64,000 nucleotides of DNA from Cardinalis cardinalis (taxonomy: Eukaryota; Chordata; Aves; Passeriformes; Cardinalidae): assembly GCA_014549065.1 (NCBI GenBank), contig JACDOX010000004.1:6090034-6154033 (forward strand), in the 5' to 3' direction. Shown in pieces: positions 36,900 through 49,602 of this stretch (positions are counted from its first letter, which is position 1; each line of letters opens with the position of its first letter). Both the position numbers and the translations under genes were made by a program. The notes below the pieces were generated by a model that did no database searches, had not been told where the DNA came from, and worked only from the letters and a program-made list of their open reading frames with translations.

Positions 36900-38252
36900 G
36901 CCTGAAAGCTTTGATGCCATATTTGAAAGGTCATGTATAACAGGAGAAATGCCTAGGGTTGGGAGAAGACTGTCATTCCAGTNTTCAAAAAAGACAAGAA
37001 GTAGGGCCCAAGAAACTACAGGGCAGTCAGCTCCAACTTCATCCCTGGTAAGATCATTCNGGAGGTCATCATCGAGCATGTAAAAGGTTACCAGGAGTAG
37101 TCAGCACTGATTTAAGCAAGGGGAAATCATACTTCACCAGTAAAATAGCCTTCTGCAATGAAATAACTGGTGAGTAGATGACAGAAGAGCAGTGGATGTT
37201 GTCTACCTTGAAATATGTGATGCTTTTGACACTGTCTCNCATATTGTGGGTTAGATGAGGAAACAGTGGGGTGGATTGTGATCAGTGGTACAGAGTCTAG
37301 TTGGTGACTTTTGGATAGTATTGTTCCCCATGGGTCAGGTCTGGGTCAAGTCTTGTTCAATCAACAACCTAGGTGAAGAGACAGAATGTATCCTCAGCAG
37401 GTTTGCTGAGGATAAAAAATAGGGAAGAGTGGCTGCCATGAAGGCTGTGCTGCCATTTATCAAGACCTGAACAGACTGGACAGTTGAACATTATGTAATT
37501 CAGCAAAGAAAAATGTAGCGTTCTACACCTGGNGAAGAATAATCCCAAGTACCAGAACAGCTGGGGGCTGACCTGCTGGAAAGCATCTCNGCAGAGTAGA
37601 ACCTGGAAGTCCTGGCGGACAATAAGTTGTCCATGAGCCAGCAGTATGTCCTCATGGCTAAGAAGGCCNATGGTATTCAAAGATGCATCAGGAAGAGCAC
37701 TGCCANCAGATCAGGGGAAATGATCCTACCCCTCGACTTAGTCCTGGTGAGGCCACGTATGCTGCGTCCGGTTCTGGCCTCCCCNTAGAGGAGAGCCACG
37801 GAGCTCCAAGAGTGAGTCCAGCAAAGGGCTGCAAAGTTGATTAAGGGACTAGAGCATCTCTCTTATAGAAAAAGTTGAGGGANCTGGGCCTGCTCAGTCT
37901 CAAGAAGAAATTACTGAGTGGGGACTTTATCACTATCTACAAANATCTGAAGGGAGGGCNCCAAGAGGATGGAGCCAGGCTCTTTTTNGTTAGTGCCAAG
38001 CAACAGGACAAGAGGCAGCAGGCAGAAATGGGAACAGAGCAAGTTCAGGCTGATCATAAGGAAGAACTTCTTTAGTGTAAGGGTAATTGAGCACTGGAAA
38101 AGGCTTCCCTTCTCAGGAGATATTCAAAATACTCCTGGACACAATCTGGTGCAACATACTCTGGGTGAACCTGCTTGAGCATGNGCATAGGACTNGATTA
38201 TCTCCAGAGGTCCCTTCCAACCCTAAACATTCCGTGATTTTATGATTTAGTC
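36900..38252 (+). mobile_element. CR1 LINE, 5'-truncated, about 1.35 kb, N-rich
   Basis: A plus-strand CR1 copy runs from inside the reverse transcriptase to the 3' terminus (CATTCCGTGATTTTATGATT at about 38230-38249). Recognisable peptides are DVVYLEICDAFDTVS at about 37196-37240 (reverse transcriptase motif A, usually YLDFSKAFD) and LSRFAEDKK at 37393-37419, ending in a TAG. Later frames at 37875-38178 keep the ORF2 C-terminus (LGLLSLKKK; RKNFF). Fourteen single-N positions fall inside, about five times the window average. Stops and frameshifts are frequent. Confidence 0.9.
37190..38180 (+). pseudogene. CR1 reverse transcriptase and C-terminal remnant
   Basis: This is the decayed ORF2 coding part of the plus-strand CR1. 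Motif A has YLEI where CR1 normally has YLDF, so the first catalytic Asp is Glu. Motif C reads FAED instead of FADD and is followed two codons later by a stop (37420-37422). Only the C-terminal region after 37.87 kb still gives readable CR1-like protein in one or two frames. No activity is possible. Confidence 0.85.
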
Positions 38253-38259
38253 TTGTCTG

Positions 38260-39505
38260 ACAAACAGGTACACTTATGGAATAGAAGTGACTACTTGTTC
38301 TAGGTTGATAACACAGAAGAATGAAGTATTAAGTATGATTTAACTAAATTTTCTGATGAGTGGATTTACATTTACCTCCAAACTNTTTGTTTTGTTTAAG
38401 GTGTTTTTTAAAATGCAATATTCATTTTCTAATCAGATTCAAAACCAGAAAATGCATCCATGATTTTGGAACATGAAGAATCATTCCAAAACCTACTGAC
38501 CNTAGTAAGTTTTAGGCCAGAGATGCCAATGAAACAATCAGAGAAGACCAGTGATTAAAGTGCATTCAGAATTAGGTGAGGAAATTCTAACAGTGAAAGA
38601 TATTTTTCATACCAAGACCTCTCACTTTTTTTCCACATATATATTTGCAAGCAGAAGCAGAGTAAAAGATGTTTATACACATTCCCAAGTATTGTCCGTC
38701 TATCAAACACCATTGAAATGCAGGAATTCTAACAATGNTTTTAGAGATAAAAGCCTAGGAATGGTGTTTAACAACATGGAAATGTTAATCTGAAGTTGTT
38801 TTCAATATAGCAACCTATGGGTTTGATATAGAATCTAGCCCACAGGGGAAATAAAGAAGACTTGAAAAATAGATTACAAGTATTACTACCATTCTACAGG
38901 AAAAGATAAACAAAGTAATATTTTGTAACTGTCTTCATGCCCTGTTTTGAACAGCCACAGTACACATATCCCCAGCATGTGGCTATGTGTGTTACATCAT
39001 TTTGTGGTGCTTAACTTGTAGGAATAGCAAGCTGGGATGGCAGAAACTAGAATTTTTAATGCAGTCACATCAGCAGCAGAGTTACTCTTTCTGATTAGAA
39101 AAATGTGTACAGAGGAGTAGGTAATTTAACAAATCAAAGACCTGTGTAGGAAATGTTTGCACATACTGCACTATTTGAACAAAAAAAAAAAAGAATTGTG
39201 TGACAATTTTCTGAGATCAAGACCTAGTAAGTCCTAATTTTATGAGCAATTTGGAGGAAAACAAAGTTTTAAAAGGTCGACCTCATAGTTGTTTAAAAAT
39301 AAAACCTCTTTTATAAAAGAGGTACAGTAAACCCGCGCCATTTTTTTCCTGTGGAAAAAGTTATTGTGTGAGTTGTTTGTAGCTTTCATTATCAAAATAA
39401 AGATCTATAAATAATTTTTTTTAAAAAAAAGGTTGTGAATTTTTAACTTATTTGGGTCGCTATCAGCACATAGTATTTCTTCCTAACTTGATATGTCAGT
39501 GGCTT
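38260..39505. other. AT-rich non-coding stretch
   Basis: No gene is visible. It contains a perfect 20-bp palindrome (39304-39323) and an A-run at 39181-39192. Confidence 0.6.
39304..39323. repeat. perfect 20-bp palindrome
   Basis: ACCTCTTTTATAAAAGAGGT equals its own reverse complement over all 20 bases. Flanking bases do not extend it. It could be a cruciform centre or a symmetric protein-binding site. Confidence 0.9.
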
Positions 39506-39511
39506 ATGTAG

Positions 39512-40000
39512 TGTAATGGGTTTCCCTGGACAGGTTTTGGTAGCATGGGCAGCAACAGGGGTGGTTTCTGTGAGAAGCTGCCAGAAGCTTCCCCAAGTCC
39601 AGCAGAGCCAAGGCCAGAGGCTCCAGGACGGACCCACTGCTGGCCAAGGCTGGGCCATTTAGAAATTGTGGTAGTGCTTCTCTGATATCTCATTTCAGAA
39701 GAAGTTATAAAAGAAATTGTTATGCAGATATAACTGCAACTAGAGAAGAGTGAGAACATGTGAGAGGAACAGTCGTGCAGACACCAAGGTCAGTGGAGGA
39801 GGGGGAGGAGGTGTGACAGGTTCTGGAGCTGCAATTCCCCTGCAGGCCATGATGAAGACCATGGTGAGGCAGCTGTGCCCCTGTAGGCCATGCAGATCCA
39901 CAGGGATGCAGAGGTTCACCTGCAGCCTATGGAAGAGACTCATGCTGGAGCAGGTGGATGCCTGAGAGGAGGTTGTGAACCCGTGGTGGGAAGTATGGGT
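39512..40000 (+). mobile_element. probable avian endogenous retrovirus LTR (solo), boundaries approximate
   Basis: A sharply GC-richer island starts TGTAATGGGTTTCCCTGG and holds 'acaggttttggtagca', 'gaagcttcccc' and 'gacggaccca' segments, which I recall from passerine LTR repeats. The second half (39780-39960) is built of related modules around CCTGCAGGCCATG and GCAGGTGGATG. No gag, pol or env frame lies next to it, so a solo LTR is most likely. I cannot see target-site duplications or a convincing CA end. Placement rests on composition and recalled similarity. Confidence 0.5.
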
Positions 40001-40039
40001 TATAAAACCAAGCGTGTTATCACAAACANTTACCATCCT

Positions 40040-41165
40040 GGAAAACCTAATGCCGTTAAGAAGTCTTTGTTGCCTTCCTTGCTTAAAAGTATGAGTTATT
40101 CTTTACACTGGTAAATTATTGTATTTTTAAATACAATTACCAGGAAGCCAATGTATTACAAGTTATAAATCTTGTAAAAATATAAATCTGAAGATTAAAT
40201 GCTCCTACCCAAAAAGTGGAATGATTATTATTAAATTATTTCAATGTTCCATGATGGAATACCATTTCAATCATATTTCTGTAAGTCTAACACAATAAAA
40301 AAGCAGAAGTAATTTCTTCTGTCCTCATATATGTTTGGTAAAACCTGAATTTGTCAAAGATACCACTAATTTTAATGAGATTTCTGAAGGAGAGTATTAT
40401 TAGAAAGAGTGCTTTTTTTTCTGCGCATACCTTTGACAAAACAGACAATAGTGAATGCCTATTTAAATTCCTTTACTGTTCATTTGGTATCTTATTGTTC
40501 CACAGATTTTATATATGAGGTTAATTTGTTAAGAACACTGGAGAGCCTTGTGCAGATTCGNTTGGGGTTGTCCACTTTCACAGAAGCACCCATGTTTGCT
40601 GGACTGCCAACGTTTTGAATCAGGATATGTGAGAACATTGCTTATTCATTTTCAACATTAAAATTGAATGTCATGATATACTCATGATATTATTGGACAT
40701 CAAGCATTCTGGTAAACAGCTGGCATAATCCTGGATTGCACATCTGGTAGGTGTGGATGGAATTCATTAGAATAAGTCTTCCATAAATAATGTGCCAAAG
40801 CTTTGATATAACAAGTGCTTATGCCTGATGGCAGCCATTTACTGTTTGTCAGTTCAAATGTGCTTCCAGTGCTGGAATTAATCCACAGTGGTACTTTAAA
40901 TATTGAGAATGAGCTCACTANATTTTGAACATGAAAGTTGAAGATAGAGAGCCATATACTCATCTCTGGTGAGCTGTAGCAGCTCTGGAGTAGTGAGCAG
41001 AAACACTTTACTTAGCAGGTGAAATTTTTGCCTTCATATTTTCACTTTAAGCCACCTCACCACTATTTAAAGGCAATTAATTATGGGGCATATCATTCTA
41101 GAGAATTGACCTTGAATGGAGACATTCCCTCAGAGAAAAGCCTGAAACAAGAGAGGATGGACCTA
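40040..41165. other. AT-rich non-coding stretch
   Basis: Nothing gene-like was found. Confidence 0.6.
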
Positions 41166-41171
41166 TGTGTT

Positions 41172-41300
41172 ATCATAGAACAATAGAAGATAGATCTGGA
41201 AAGAACCTTGAGGAGTCACCTACACTATCTTTCTGCTCCAAATGTATTTACCCCATTCCCAATGGGTGCTCACCTAATGTGTTCATTAATCATTTATCAT
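41172..41300 (-). mobile_element. old CR1/L3-like 3' fragment
   Basis: ATCATAGAACAATAGAAG followed by ATCTGGAAAGAACCTTGAGG resembles the complement of an old CR1-type 3' end ('catagaat ... gatctggaagggacctcagga'). The divergence is larger than in the other CR1 copies, and the upstream limit is unclear. Confidence 0.5.
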
Positions 41301-43225
41301 TAATCCCAGCTCAACATCATCAACAGAAAGTAGCATACATAGCTCCCTTGTGTCCCTTACCCCAGATGCAGGGAAATGCTTGAATTTTTTTTTTCTCTTG
41401 ATAGGGCATGTAAGCAAATGATTATTATCCTTTCTGTTTGCAGATGCAAGAGAAGTGTTGAGCTGAAGTGCTGACAAGAGATTGAAATATTTAAATTTTC
41501 CAATGATTCCAGTGAAAAAGGAACACAGAATAACAATTCAGATATTTTTATTTGTGATTCAGAGCTTAGCCTCATCTAAACACTGCTCAAAAGGAAGCCT
41601 CTTTCCCTNCAGATATTTTATTCTAGTATATTCTTATTACTTTAATTTTATTTTAAATATGCATTTTCTGGAAAAAAAAATGTTCTCTTATACTGCCACA
41701 GATATATAAAAATTGATTTTTAAGTACTATTAGATGACTCTTATATTTGTCCTGACAATCACAGAANGCTTATAGAATTCCGTACTTGGCTGCCAATATG
41801 GACATTGTAGAGAAAAAGAAGCTGAATTTAAATGCATAACAAATACAGAAAAGGCTCTGGACGTCGCTGGATAATTTTCAGAGTCCTGGAGGTCGTTTAG
41901 TAACATCACAAAGAGATTTAGTTTCATAGAAGATTTGGGCACTTCCAAATATTTAATTTCACAGAAAATNTTGAGAGAAAAATTTTGGCCTTCAAAGGAA
42001 ATACTTAAATTAGATTTTAGCTGAATCAAAATCAATGATCAAGACCTTACCCAACTAATTTCTCTTCCTAAATAGATTACACATTATCTTTTTCTCTGCA
42101 GACTAATTTCTTTTTGTACTTTTATGTCCTATTGAACCATAGTTGATCAGAATATCTTCACCTGTGTAAGTGAACTGTAAAACATTAAAATTTCACCCTT
42201 CGTTACACTTTAAAAGCAGATACGAGTAGCTCAATTTTTTTTTTTCTTTGCTTCTTGTTGTTGCATTTTTGTCATTGTTGATTCAGATTTTGTATATATT
42301 TTCTTGTTAAATTTCTCACCTTTTTTANCACTGTTCTTATCAGTATTTCCTGGGATCAGAACTGGCATAAAAGGCAAAGTCTCATTTAGCAATATGAGGA
42401 CAGTAAAAAGCATGTTCACCAACACAGAACAAACTTTACTCATTGCTAATAATTGCTTCTTATTAAATTTGGCAAGACTGATGAATCAACTGAATTTTAC
42501 TGGGACATAATACAATTAATAGAGGAGCACAGGAAAAAATATCTGACCTACATAACAGGTGAAAGTTAGAGCTGTGTGATATGGTAAGCGTCTAATAAGA
42601 ATTATCTATAACCAAATTGAGAGGAATGAGGCAATGTCCATCTCTTGACTTGTATCATCAGTTATTAACTGTCTTTAAAAGCATTTGGATTTCTTGTCAT
42701 GGTGATCGGTTTCCATGTTATTATCTCCCCTGTTCACTGTATTTTAGAACAACAGAGAGGAAAGAAAAAAATAAGGAGTTTTTTAGTTAATGGTGTTTTT
42801 TTCTCAGTCTCCCTCCACTTTAAACTCAGCTGAAAGGGAAACATTCTTCTACACTCTTCTGAAATAAGGTTTCAGTGAGGAGTTATAGGTTTACATATGT
42901 GCTTGCCAACATATCAATAGTCTCTAGTTCTTTCCAATAAATGTTCTCATTTACNATTACTCATGGTTTCCCTCTAATACATTGTTGTCATTTACAGTTC
43001 AAAAATATGAATGATACCGCAGAGCTGTAGTTTAAGATTATTGCAAGCATTGAACACCAGCCTGAAGACACTGCCTGTGAAATAAAGAGCGNAACTTCAA
43101 CTGATTTCCTACAAACCATGGTTAGGTTAAGCCAATGCCAAAATGCGCTTCAGAAAAACCAAGCCATCATACCTTGTCTTCATCTTTTTGAATCCTCTGC
43201 ATGATTGTGCAAATGTAATGATGTG
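41301..43225. other. AT-rich non-coding stretch
   Basis: No gene is visible. T- and A-runs occur near 41387 and 42235. Confidence 0.6.
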
Positions 43226-43230
43226 TCAAA

Positions 43231-43815
43231 TGTCGTGGTTACAGGAGAAAGATTACCAGTGCGGGTGTAGCCAAACCACGTATTTCACACCCATCTATAG
43301 TATTCCTGATGAGCTGTTAATGGTGGGTCNTGTGTAACAGCTGTGAGCTCAGTGTAGTGTTCTTCTGGTCTTCACCTGGCAACTACACCCAGACTAAGGG
43401 GGGTGATTTCTGTCAATGGGCCATCAAGGACTCCCCAGAATATCCTATGACTCAAAGGTTTACATCATTTCATTGTGAAACTCCCTGCCCTTGGGGAAGT
43501 ACTGAGCATTCTTACCTGGACTTTGGGGGTATGTAACCTGAGGGTTTAGGGACTTGGACAACCACCACCACTGGCCACCCAGAGGGGAACCCAGTTTTTC
43601 TCAGGACCACAACTTTCCACAAGGCCAGAACCACCACTTCAACAACCACTACAACCACTGCTTAATCGGACTGCGACCACCATCCCTGACCAAAAGGGGC
43701 CAGGTTGTACTCTGACTTTGTCAGTTTAAGACAATGTCTCTATACTATTGCCTTCATTGCAATTTTCCTATTGATTTGTCATTTCCCTCTGCTGGTTTAC
43801 CTTCAAACCAGTACA
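43231..43815 (+). mobile_element. probable solo LTR of an avian endogenous retrovirus
   Basis: The segment begins TGTCGTGGTTA and ends CTTCAAACCAGTACA, giving the TG...CA ends typical of retroviral LTRs. Length is about 585 bp. It is GC-richer than its flanks, with an ACC/CCA-rich centre (43560-43690) and a pyrimidine-rich 3' part. The ending 'ctggttta...aaaccagtaca' is a form I associate with passerine LTRs. The adjacent 5-mers (TCAAA before, GGAAA after) do not match, so boundaries or age are uncertain. No internal retroviral genes flank it. Confidence 0.45.
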
Positions 43816-43819
43816 GGAA

Positions 43820-46800
43820 AGTCAGATGTAGATCAAAATGTAATCTGATATTGAATGCGCATCTGCACTGGAAGACTAGTGCAATAATAAGGAGAGCAAG
43901 CACCTAGCATTTCACAAAATATAGAAATCTCACCTAACCTTGCTTGTATTTTTTTGCCTTCATTGTTACAGACAATATAGTCCATTTCAGATAAAAATCA
44001 GAATTTCAGATAAAAGACACTATACATCAGCAAAGAGTTGCAGGATTTTCTGATTTTGGTTTTGGTTTTGAGAAATAAAAACTGAGTTTTATTCTGTTNT
44101 ATCTACTGAAATAAAGTGCACATGCATATTTTCAAAAAGACCCAAGAAAAATATGTTCATCTAGTTCAAGATGATACTCACAATAAAGAAAAAAATTGAA
44201 TNATTTCTATATGAAGATTTCAGTCTTTTTATTTTCTTTTTGTTAAACACATGTTTNAATGAATAAGAGGTTAATAAAAAGTAGGCCAGAGGGAACACTG
44301 GATTACCTAGCNTTACTCATTTATAGGACATAAAATTTCACTTAGTACTAAAGCCAACAGTCCTTGTTTGGCTAAAACTGGCCTTGTATTTAGGAAAAGC
44401 AGAGCTTTCAGAAAAGCATCCTATCTTGATTTGAAGATGTTGAGAGACAGAGAATTAATTTNTTTGCTGGGCTTTTCCTTTAATCAGGCCCATTTGTTTT
44501 AAAAAAGTGCTCNATTGCTAATCTGAAATCTGGCTTCTTCTTGCAGCCATAAATCTTGTTATGGCTTTCTTTACTAGATTTTAAATCCTCAATACCCTTT
44601 ATCTTCCATCTACGACGACAATGATAAGTTTAAAGCCATTTACAGAAAAAAAAAAAGAAGTCAACACATGAAAACCTTTCCATCTCTCACTTTAAGAAAT
44701 TTTTTTCTAGTCTGCAAATATTTTCTATGGATTTAGTTACCTCATCTCCAACTCTTAACCTCTGTTCAAGGTTGTGAATACTAAAACTTTACNCATTTTT
44801 CTAATATCAGTCTTACCAAAGTTGTATTTGACTATTGATCCTTAGGGAGCTGCATTTTCTATTTAAATTTTTTTATATCAGTAAAAAAACCCACAAAAAA
44901 ATTATTAGTCCATTCAGCAGGTCAGTGTATTGGCATTAGACAGCACAAAACTCAAACTCCTATGAAATTTTCCTAAGCAAATAAGTAGAAAACATCAAAA
45001 TAGTCATGAAAGTCCACCTTACTATTTGCCAGAAATCTGTTTAGAAGCACGGTTTAGTTCCTGCAGATTTTGTGAGGCAGAGCAAGTCCTTTAAGGAGAG
45101 ACTAGGCTCATGACTCCATAGCTGCCACAGCTGCCTGGTTCAGATATGCCTGCTCTGAGTTTCCATCAACTGCCAGAAAAACAAAAAGGGAGAAATCTTG
45201 GGTTCTCTACTTTTCTCAAATATGTAGCTTCNTAATCAGAGAGGTGAGTACAAAGATTACAAAAAAAAAAAAAGGGAACTTGGCTTTGATGGGAATTGGG
45301 TATATATTTTTTTTAATAATTTAGGCAACACAATCATATATTTAGATGCTTTTCAGTGTACCTAAAATGTGGGAATAGGATGGACAACCCAACAGATTTC
45401 ATGACTGAGGGTCTTAGAACATAACACTGACATTTATTTTGAGGTCAGAGGAAACATTTCCCTTTGAAGCTCTGACAGAGATGCTGAAACCTGCCTCAAG
45501 GGACAATTTCAAGAAATTAACATTAGGATCTATTTTTAAAAATTATTAAACTNCAGTATTTCTGCTACGAAGGTACATAGATGTGACACCTCTGTCACCA
45601 ATAGTTTGGGCTTCACACAGCCTTGACCAAATTTTATCAGGTGACAAAAATAGAAGCTCTTTGTCATGTTTTAAAATTCTATAAGGACTGAATAGATAAA
45701 ATTAAATTGAAGGAAAAAAGCAACTCTTCAAGCTCTTCTCTCCCTCTCAAGTCCTGTTACAAAATTATGGTGAGGCACTAATGACATAATCCACAGCCAC
45801 GAGCCTTCTACAATAAACCAGACACATCATTTCAGCGTGGCAATGTATAGCATCTCTCTTCTTATTAACATCAGCTCTTTGTCTTGTTTCATCACAGGAA
45901 AGAAATCTCCCCTGCTAAAGAACTGCTGTAAGACTTGAAAATAACTGACTTCAAACTGAGCAAAGCTTAGCACAGNTATTAGTGGCAGGCTCCCTTTTGA
46001 CTCACTTGGTAAACCTGCTCTCTATACATCCCCAGGGTTCTGGTTCAAGGACTGGCTGAGTGCACACACAGCAAGTTCACCTACCAGATTTAATCTGTCA
46101 GATGCAAACAGCTGTCATATCCATCTGTGGACATGCTGAAAGGGTGGAGAGATCAAAACCTGAGATTCCCTCTGAGTTTCTGGGATTAACAGTCCCTGAA
46201 GCACCAGAGATCTAAATGAACAAATCTAAGTGAGCACAGGGTGAATCCAGGTGATTTGGCAGGTCTGAGATAGGTGTATGGCAGGAAATATTGCAGGGCA
46301 AGAGGAACATTTATGCTTTTCTAAGTGAGTGTCAAATATGTTCATTTTCCCATTGTGCTTTCCATTCACCTTTAGCAACTGGCCAGGCAGTTGTCTGGGT
46401 GTCACTGCTGTTGCGCTGTGCCATCCGGCCATAGGAATGCACCTCGGCAACCCTCCTTTGACCATCTCTGACGTTTTTGTCATAAAGCATACCCAGTGCC
46501 TCCCTGCTGTTGCTAAGCAAATTCATGCAGAACAGTTAAGACTAAGACTTATCCTTTGCCTCCTTTCCCTGGCATCTGACTCCTGAGCTTTCAGNCCCTC
46601 TTGTCAATATCTCAGCTTGACTGAGTCGCTATCTAGAATTTTTACTGTGCAGAAGAAAGTATACATTGACATTCATTAAGAATTTGCATTCAGATGGAAA
46701 AATGTTTGTTTAATTTTCCTGTCTTCAGATATGGTTGATTTATTTCAGAGAGCTTTAAAAAGTGAGTCANAGAACATTTTTTCAAGTTGTTGATCATCTC

Positions 46801-49270
46801 AAGTCTGCAAAGGAGTAACAGTACTACAGAGAGAGCTCCCAATAACTAAAGATACGATGCTAGTTAAATTTGAATTTGGAGAGAAAGATCAATACAGTTT
46901 GTTTTTATAGCTGAGTTGAAGTTTCTCTGCAACTACTGAAGACATTTCAATTACAGTCATTGCAAAAGGGGAAAAATACATTGAGCCTGTCTTATTTGAG
47001 ATAGTTGTCTCATGTGCTAATGCAAAGGAAAAATAAATCAGAAGAATTTACTTCATATTTGAAAACAAAATAATTTAAAGAGGTAACACTTCTTTAATAC
47101 ATCTAAGACATTAGACATCCCATTATGAATACAACACCAACAATATCATTCTTTGTAAAGGCAAGAAGCATACTTGGACTTAATGCAGGCCAATAAGTTT
47201 AAAAAAAAAAGAGGAAAAAAGACACTAAGCAAGGTCAAATGCTTCAACTGAGTAACTTCTAATAAATCAAAGCCAGAATGTTTTAATCTTCAAGTATGCA
47301 CTGTTAGTTATTTGCAATCTTAATCAGTCTTTCTTTTAAAGAACTTTTGAAAGTTTTGAACAATGACACAAAATTAGAGCTGTGATGAGCAGGTCCCCAG
47401 AGTTTTGAGTTTTGTTCAGAAAGTCCTTCAAAACTTGCAAACTAATTAGAGTTCCTAAGCAAGCAGCATTCTTTTGTGGATAGTAATTGGAATGTCAGTC
47501 ACAAAAAGCAAGGGTATTATGTTATAAGCATAAGCAAGTTAGCTTTAAACAGGGTTGGGCAGGCATCTCTAACAGTTTAACCATGGCATTAAAGAAGCTA
47601 TCGTGAGCTAAGAGTCATGATTTGTGGGCAGTTTTGAACCTCACTCTCATCTAACGCTTCAACCAGTTTTAAACTAGTAAGTGAATATGGACTTGATCTT
47701 ACTGTGGCTAACACTTCAGATATTGTCTTGAATTACTCTCTTTGGTCTACCACTGGGATTTGNGAAATAACTGCTTTTCTCCATGAATCTCCACACTTTT
47801 CTAGTCTAGAACCAATAGTAGCCACTGTAAAATTGCTTTAAATGTTACGGGTATAAGATTTTGTAGCACAAGGGACAAACACAACTGGGTCTGGACTTTG
47901 TTCCATGCATCAATTTCAACCAGNCACTTGTTAGCACCCTATTTGATCTGTCTTCTTGCTTTAATTAGCCTTGTTGAGAATAACATATAGTGCTCTCTAA
48001 TTATTTGAGGCATTTTAGACAGTTTCATTTCTCCAGTGTATAGAATGCATCCGATGTATAAAGCAATTCCATGTCAGCCAGAAGATATTAACAAAGATTA
48101 TGAAAATCCTATATGACTACAATGAGTTCTGAATCAGTCCTGTAAAAACATGTTAACAAAACATGACATCATATGTAGCCTGTGCTTTCTCTACGTACAT
48201 GTTGCAGCTTTGAAAAGCAGTCACAAAAAGCAAATAAAGCAAATACAGCACTTGTCAAGAAAGATTCTTACTCATTTTCATTGGCTTGATATCCAAGATT
48301 TCCTTCTCTTCTCTCATCTGCTCTCAACCAATATAAACAAAAGGACAGACTAATATTTACGTTCCTCAGACGATCAAACAGACCAAACAAAACCTCCCAA
48401 CCACCCTTCTGCAGTCATTTTATAGAGCACAACAGATGTCCAAAACAGCTGACAAGACAAGAAAATGTTAACACTAAGACTGTAACAAGTCCGATAGAAT
48501 TTTGTTGGCCACAGGCTTCTCAGCAAGCAAGTTCAGGGAGTTAACAGCAAAACTGCTGCATATATTTAAACCTTGTGCTGTAGGTCATGTAAACATTCCT
48601 TTCATGGAAACTGTGCTGGGAATGTAGAAACTCTCTAACCCTGCTGTGTCTTCCCTATAAGGTTTATCGTAATCTGTGACATAACTACATACTGTATCTG
48701 TCAAAAAGATGGCATCTTGCTGTTTAAGAAAACCAAGTTGTGTTTATCAGTGGAATCTGGAGAAAAGCAATAACACAGTCTTGTGCCATTGGAAACATTT
48801 CTATTGATCTTGACATTTTTTAAAACAAAATGTCATTCAAAAGTGAATGTAAANAGTAAGATGGTAACTGTTCTTTTCTAACAGTAATAAAAGCAGTATG
48901 GAATTGAATAGGCATACATGGTCTTGAGGAGTTTAAATCTCAAACTTCTCAGATGGAGTACTAGTGCTTCCACAGACATTTAGGAAAAGAAACGGTAGCG
49001 TTCAATTGTATGTATANTTTCTTTGCCTTTCTCATAATCTTCAGAGGTAGGGAATTTGGAGATTATACTACAACATTCCAGTAATTTCATGGCAGTCCTA
49101 AAGCAATATGTCTTTGTCAGACACTTTATCTGTCACTTGCACTCTTGCCTGTAGACAGCAGTAGCCTTCTGGGAGATTTCATGGTGACTTTTTTTTTCCA
49201 GGCTGCAGCAGGTGTGAAGTCACCACAACTCTATTAGCTCCACTGTGGCAATGAAAGAACATTATTATAA
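43820..49270. other. AT-rich non-coding stretch
   Basis: No recognisable gene. N bases cluster at 44099-44513 (six in about 415 bp). Frames open on both strands at 46226-46586 (up to 85 codons) match nothing known. Confidence 0.55.
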
Positions 49271-49275
49271 TAGAA

Positions 49276-49602
49276 TTGGATGTCTACTCATTACTAGGGA
49301 AGCGACTTGCTCCAGGACTTGCCCTTTTTCTATGTAAGGCCACACTTTCCTGCCAGCTCTTTTTCAGAAGAGGCCTCAAAAATGAAGACATCAAACACTC
49401 AGCTGGAATCCACTGCATTCCACCCTGCCATCCTCACAGACTGGACCTGAAAAGCCTGTCTTCTCTTATTTCAGTCTTGACAAAAGCAGGACAATGGGTG
49501 GCTATTGGTAAAGTCTTTTTCTTGCAGTTAAGAGCCAAAAGCATTATCCCAGGAATCCCCATTCACATGAAGATAATGCACAGTCACTCTCTCCTTGTTT
49601 AG
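49276..49602 (+). other. unidentified 108-codon open frame
   Basis: One plus-strand frame is open for 108 codons in a locally GC-richer patch. The translation has no domain, repeat or signal that I recognise. Given the window size, chance is the leading explanation. Confidence 0.1.
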
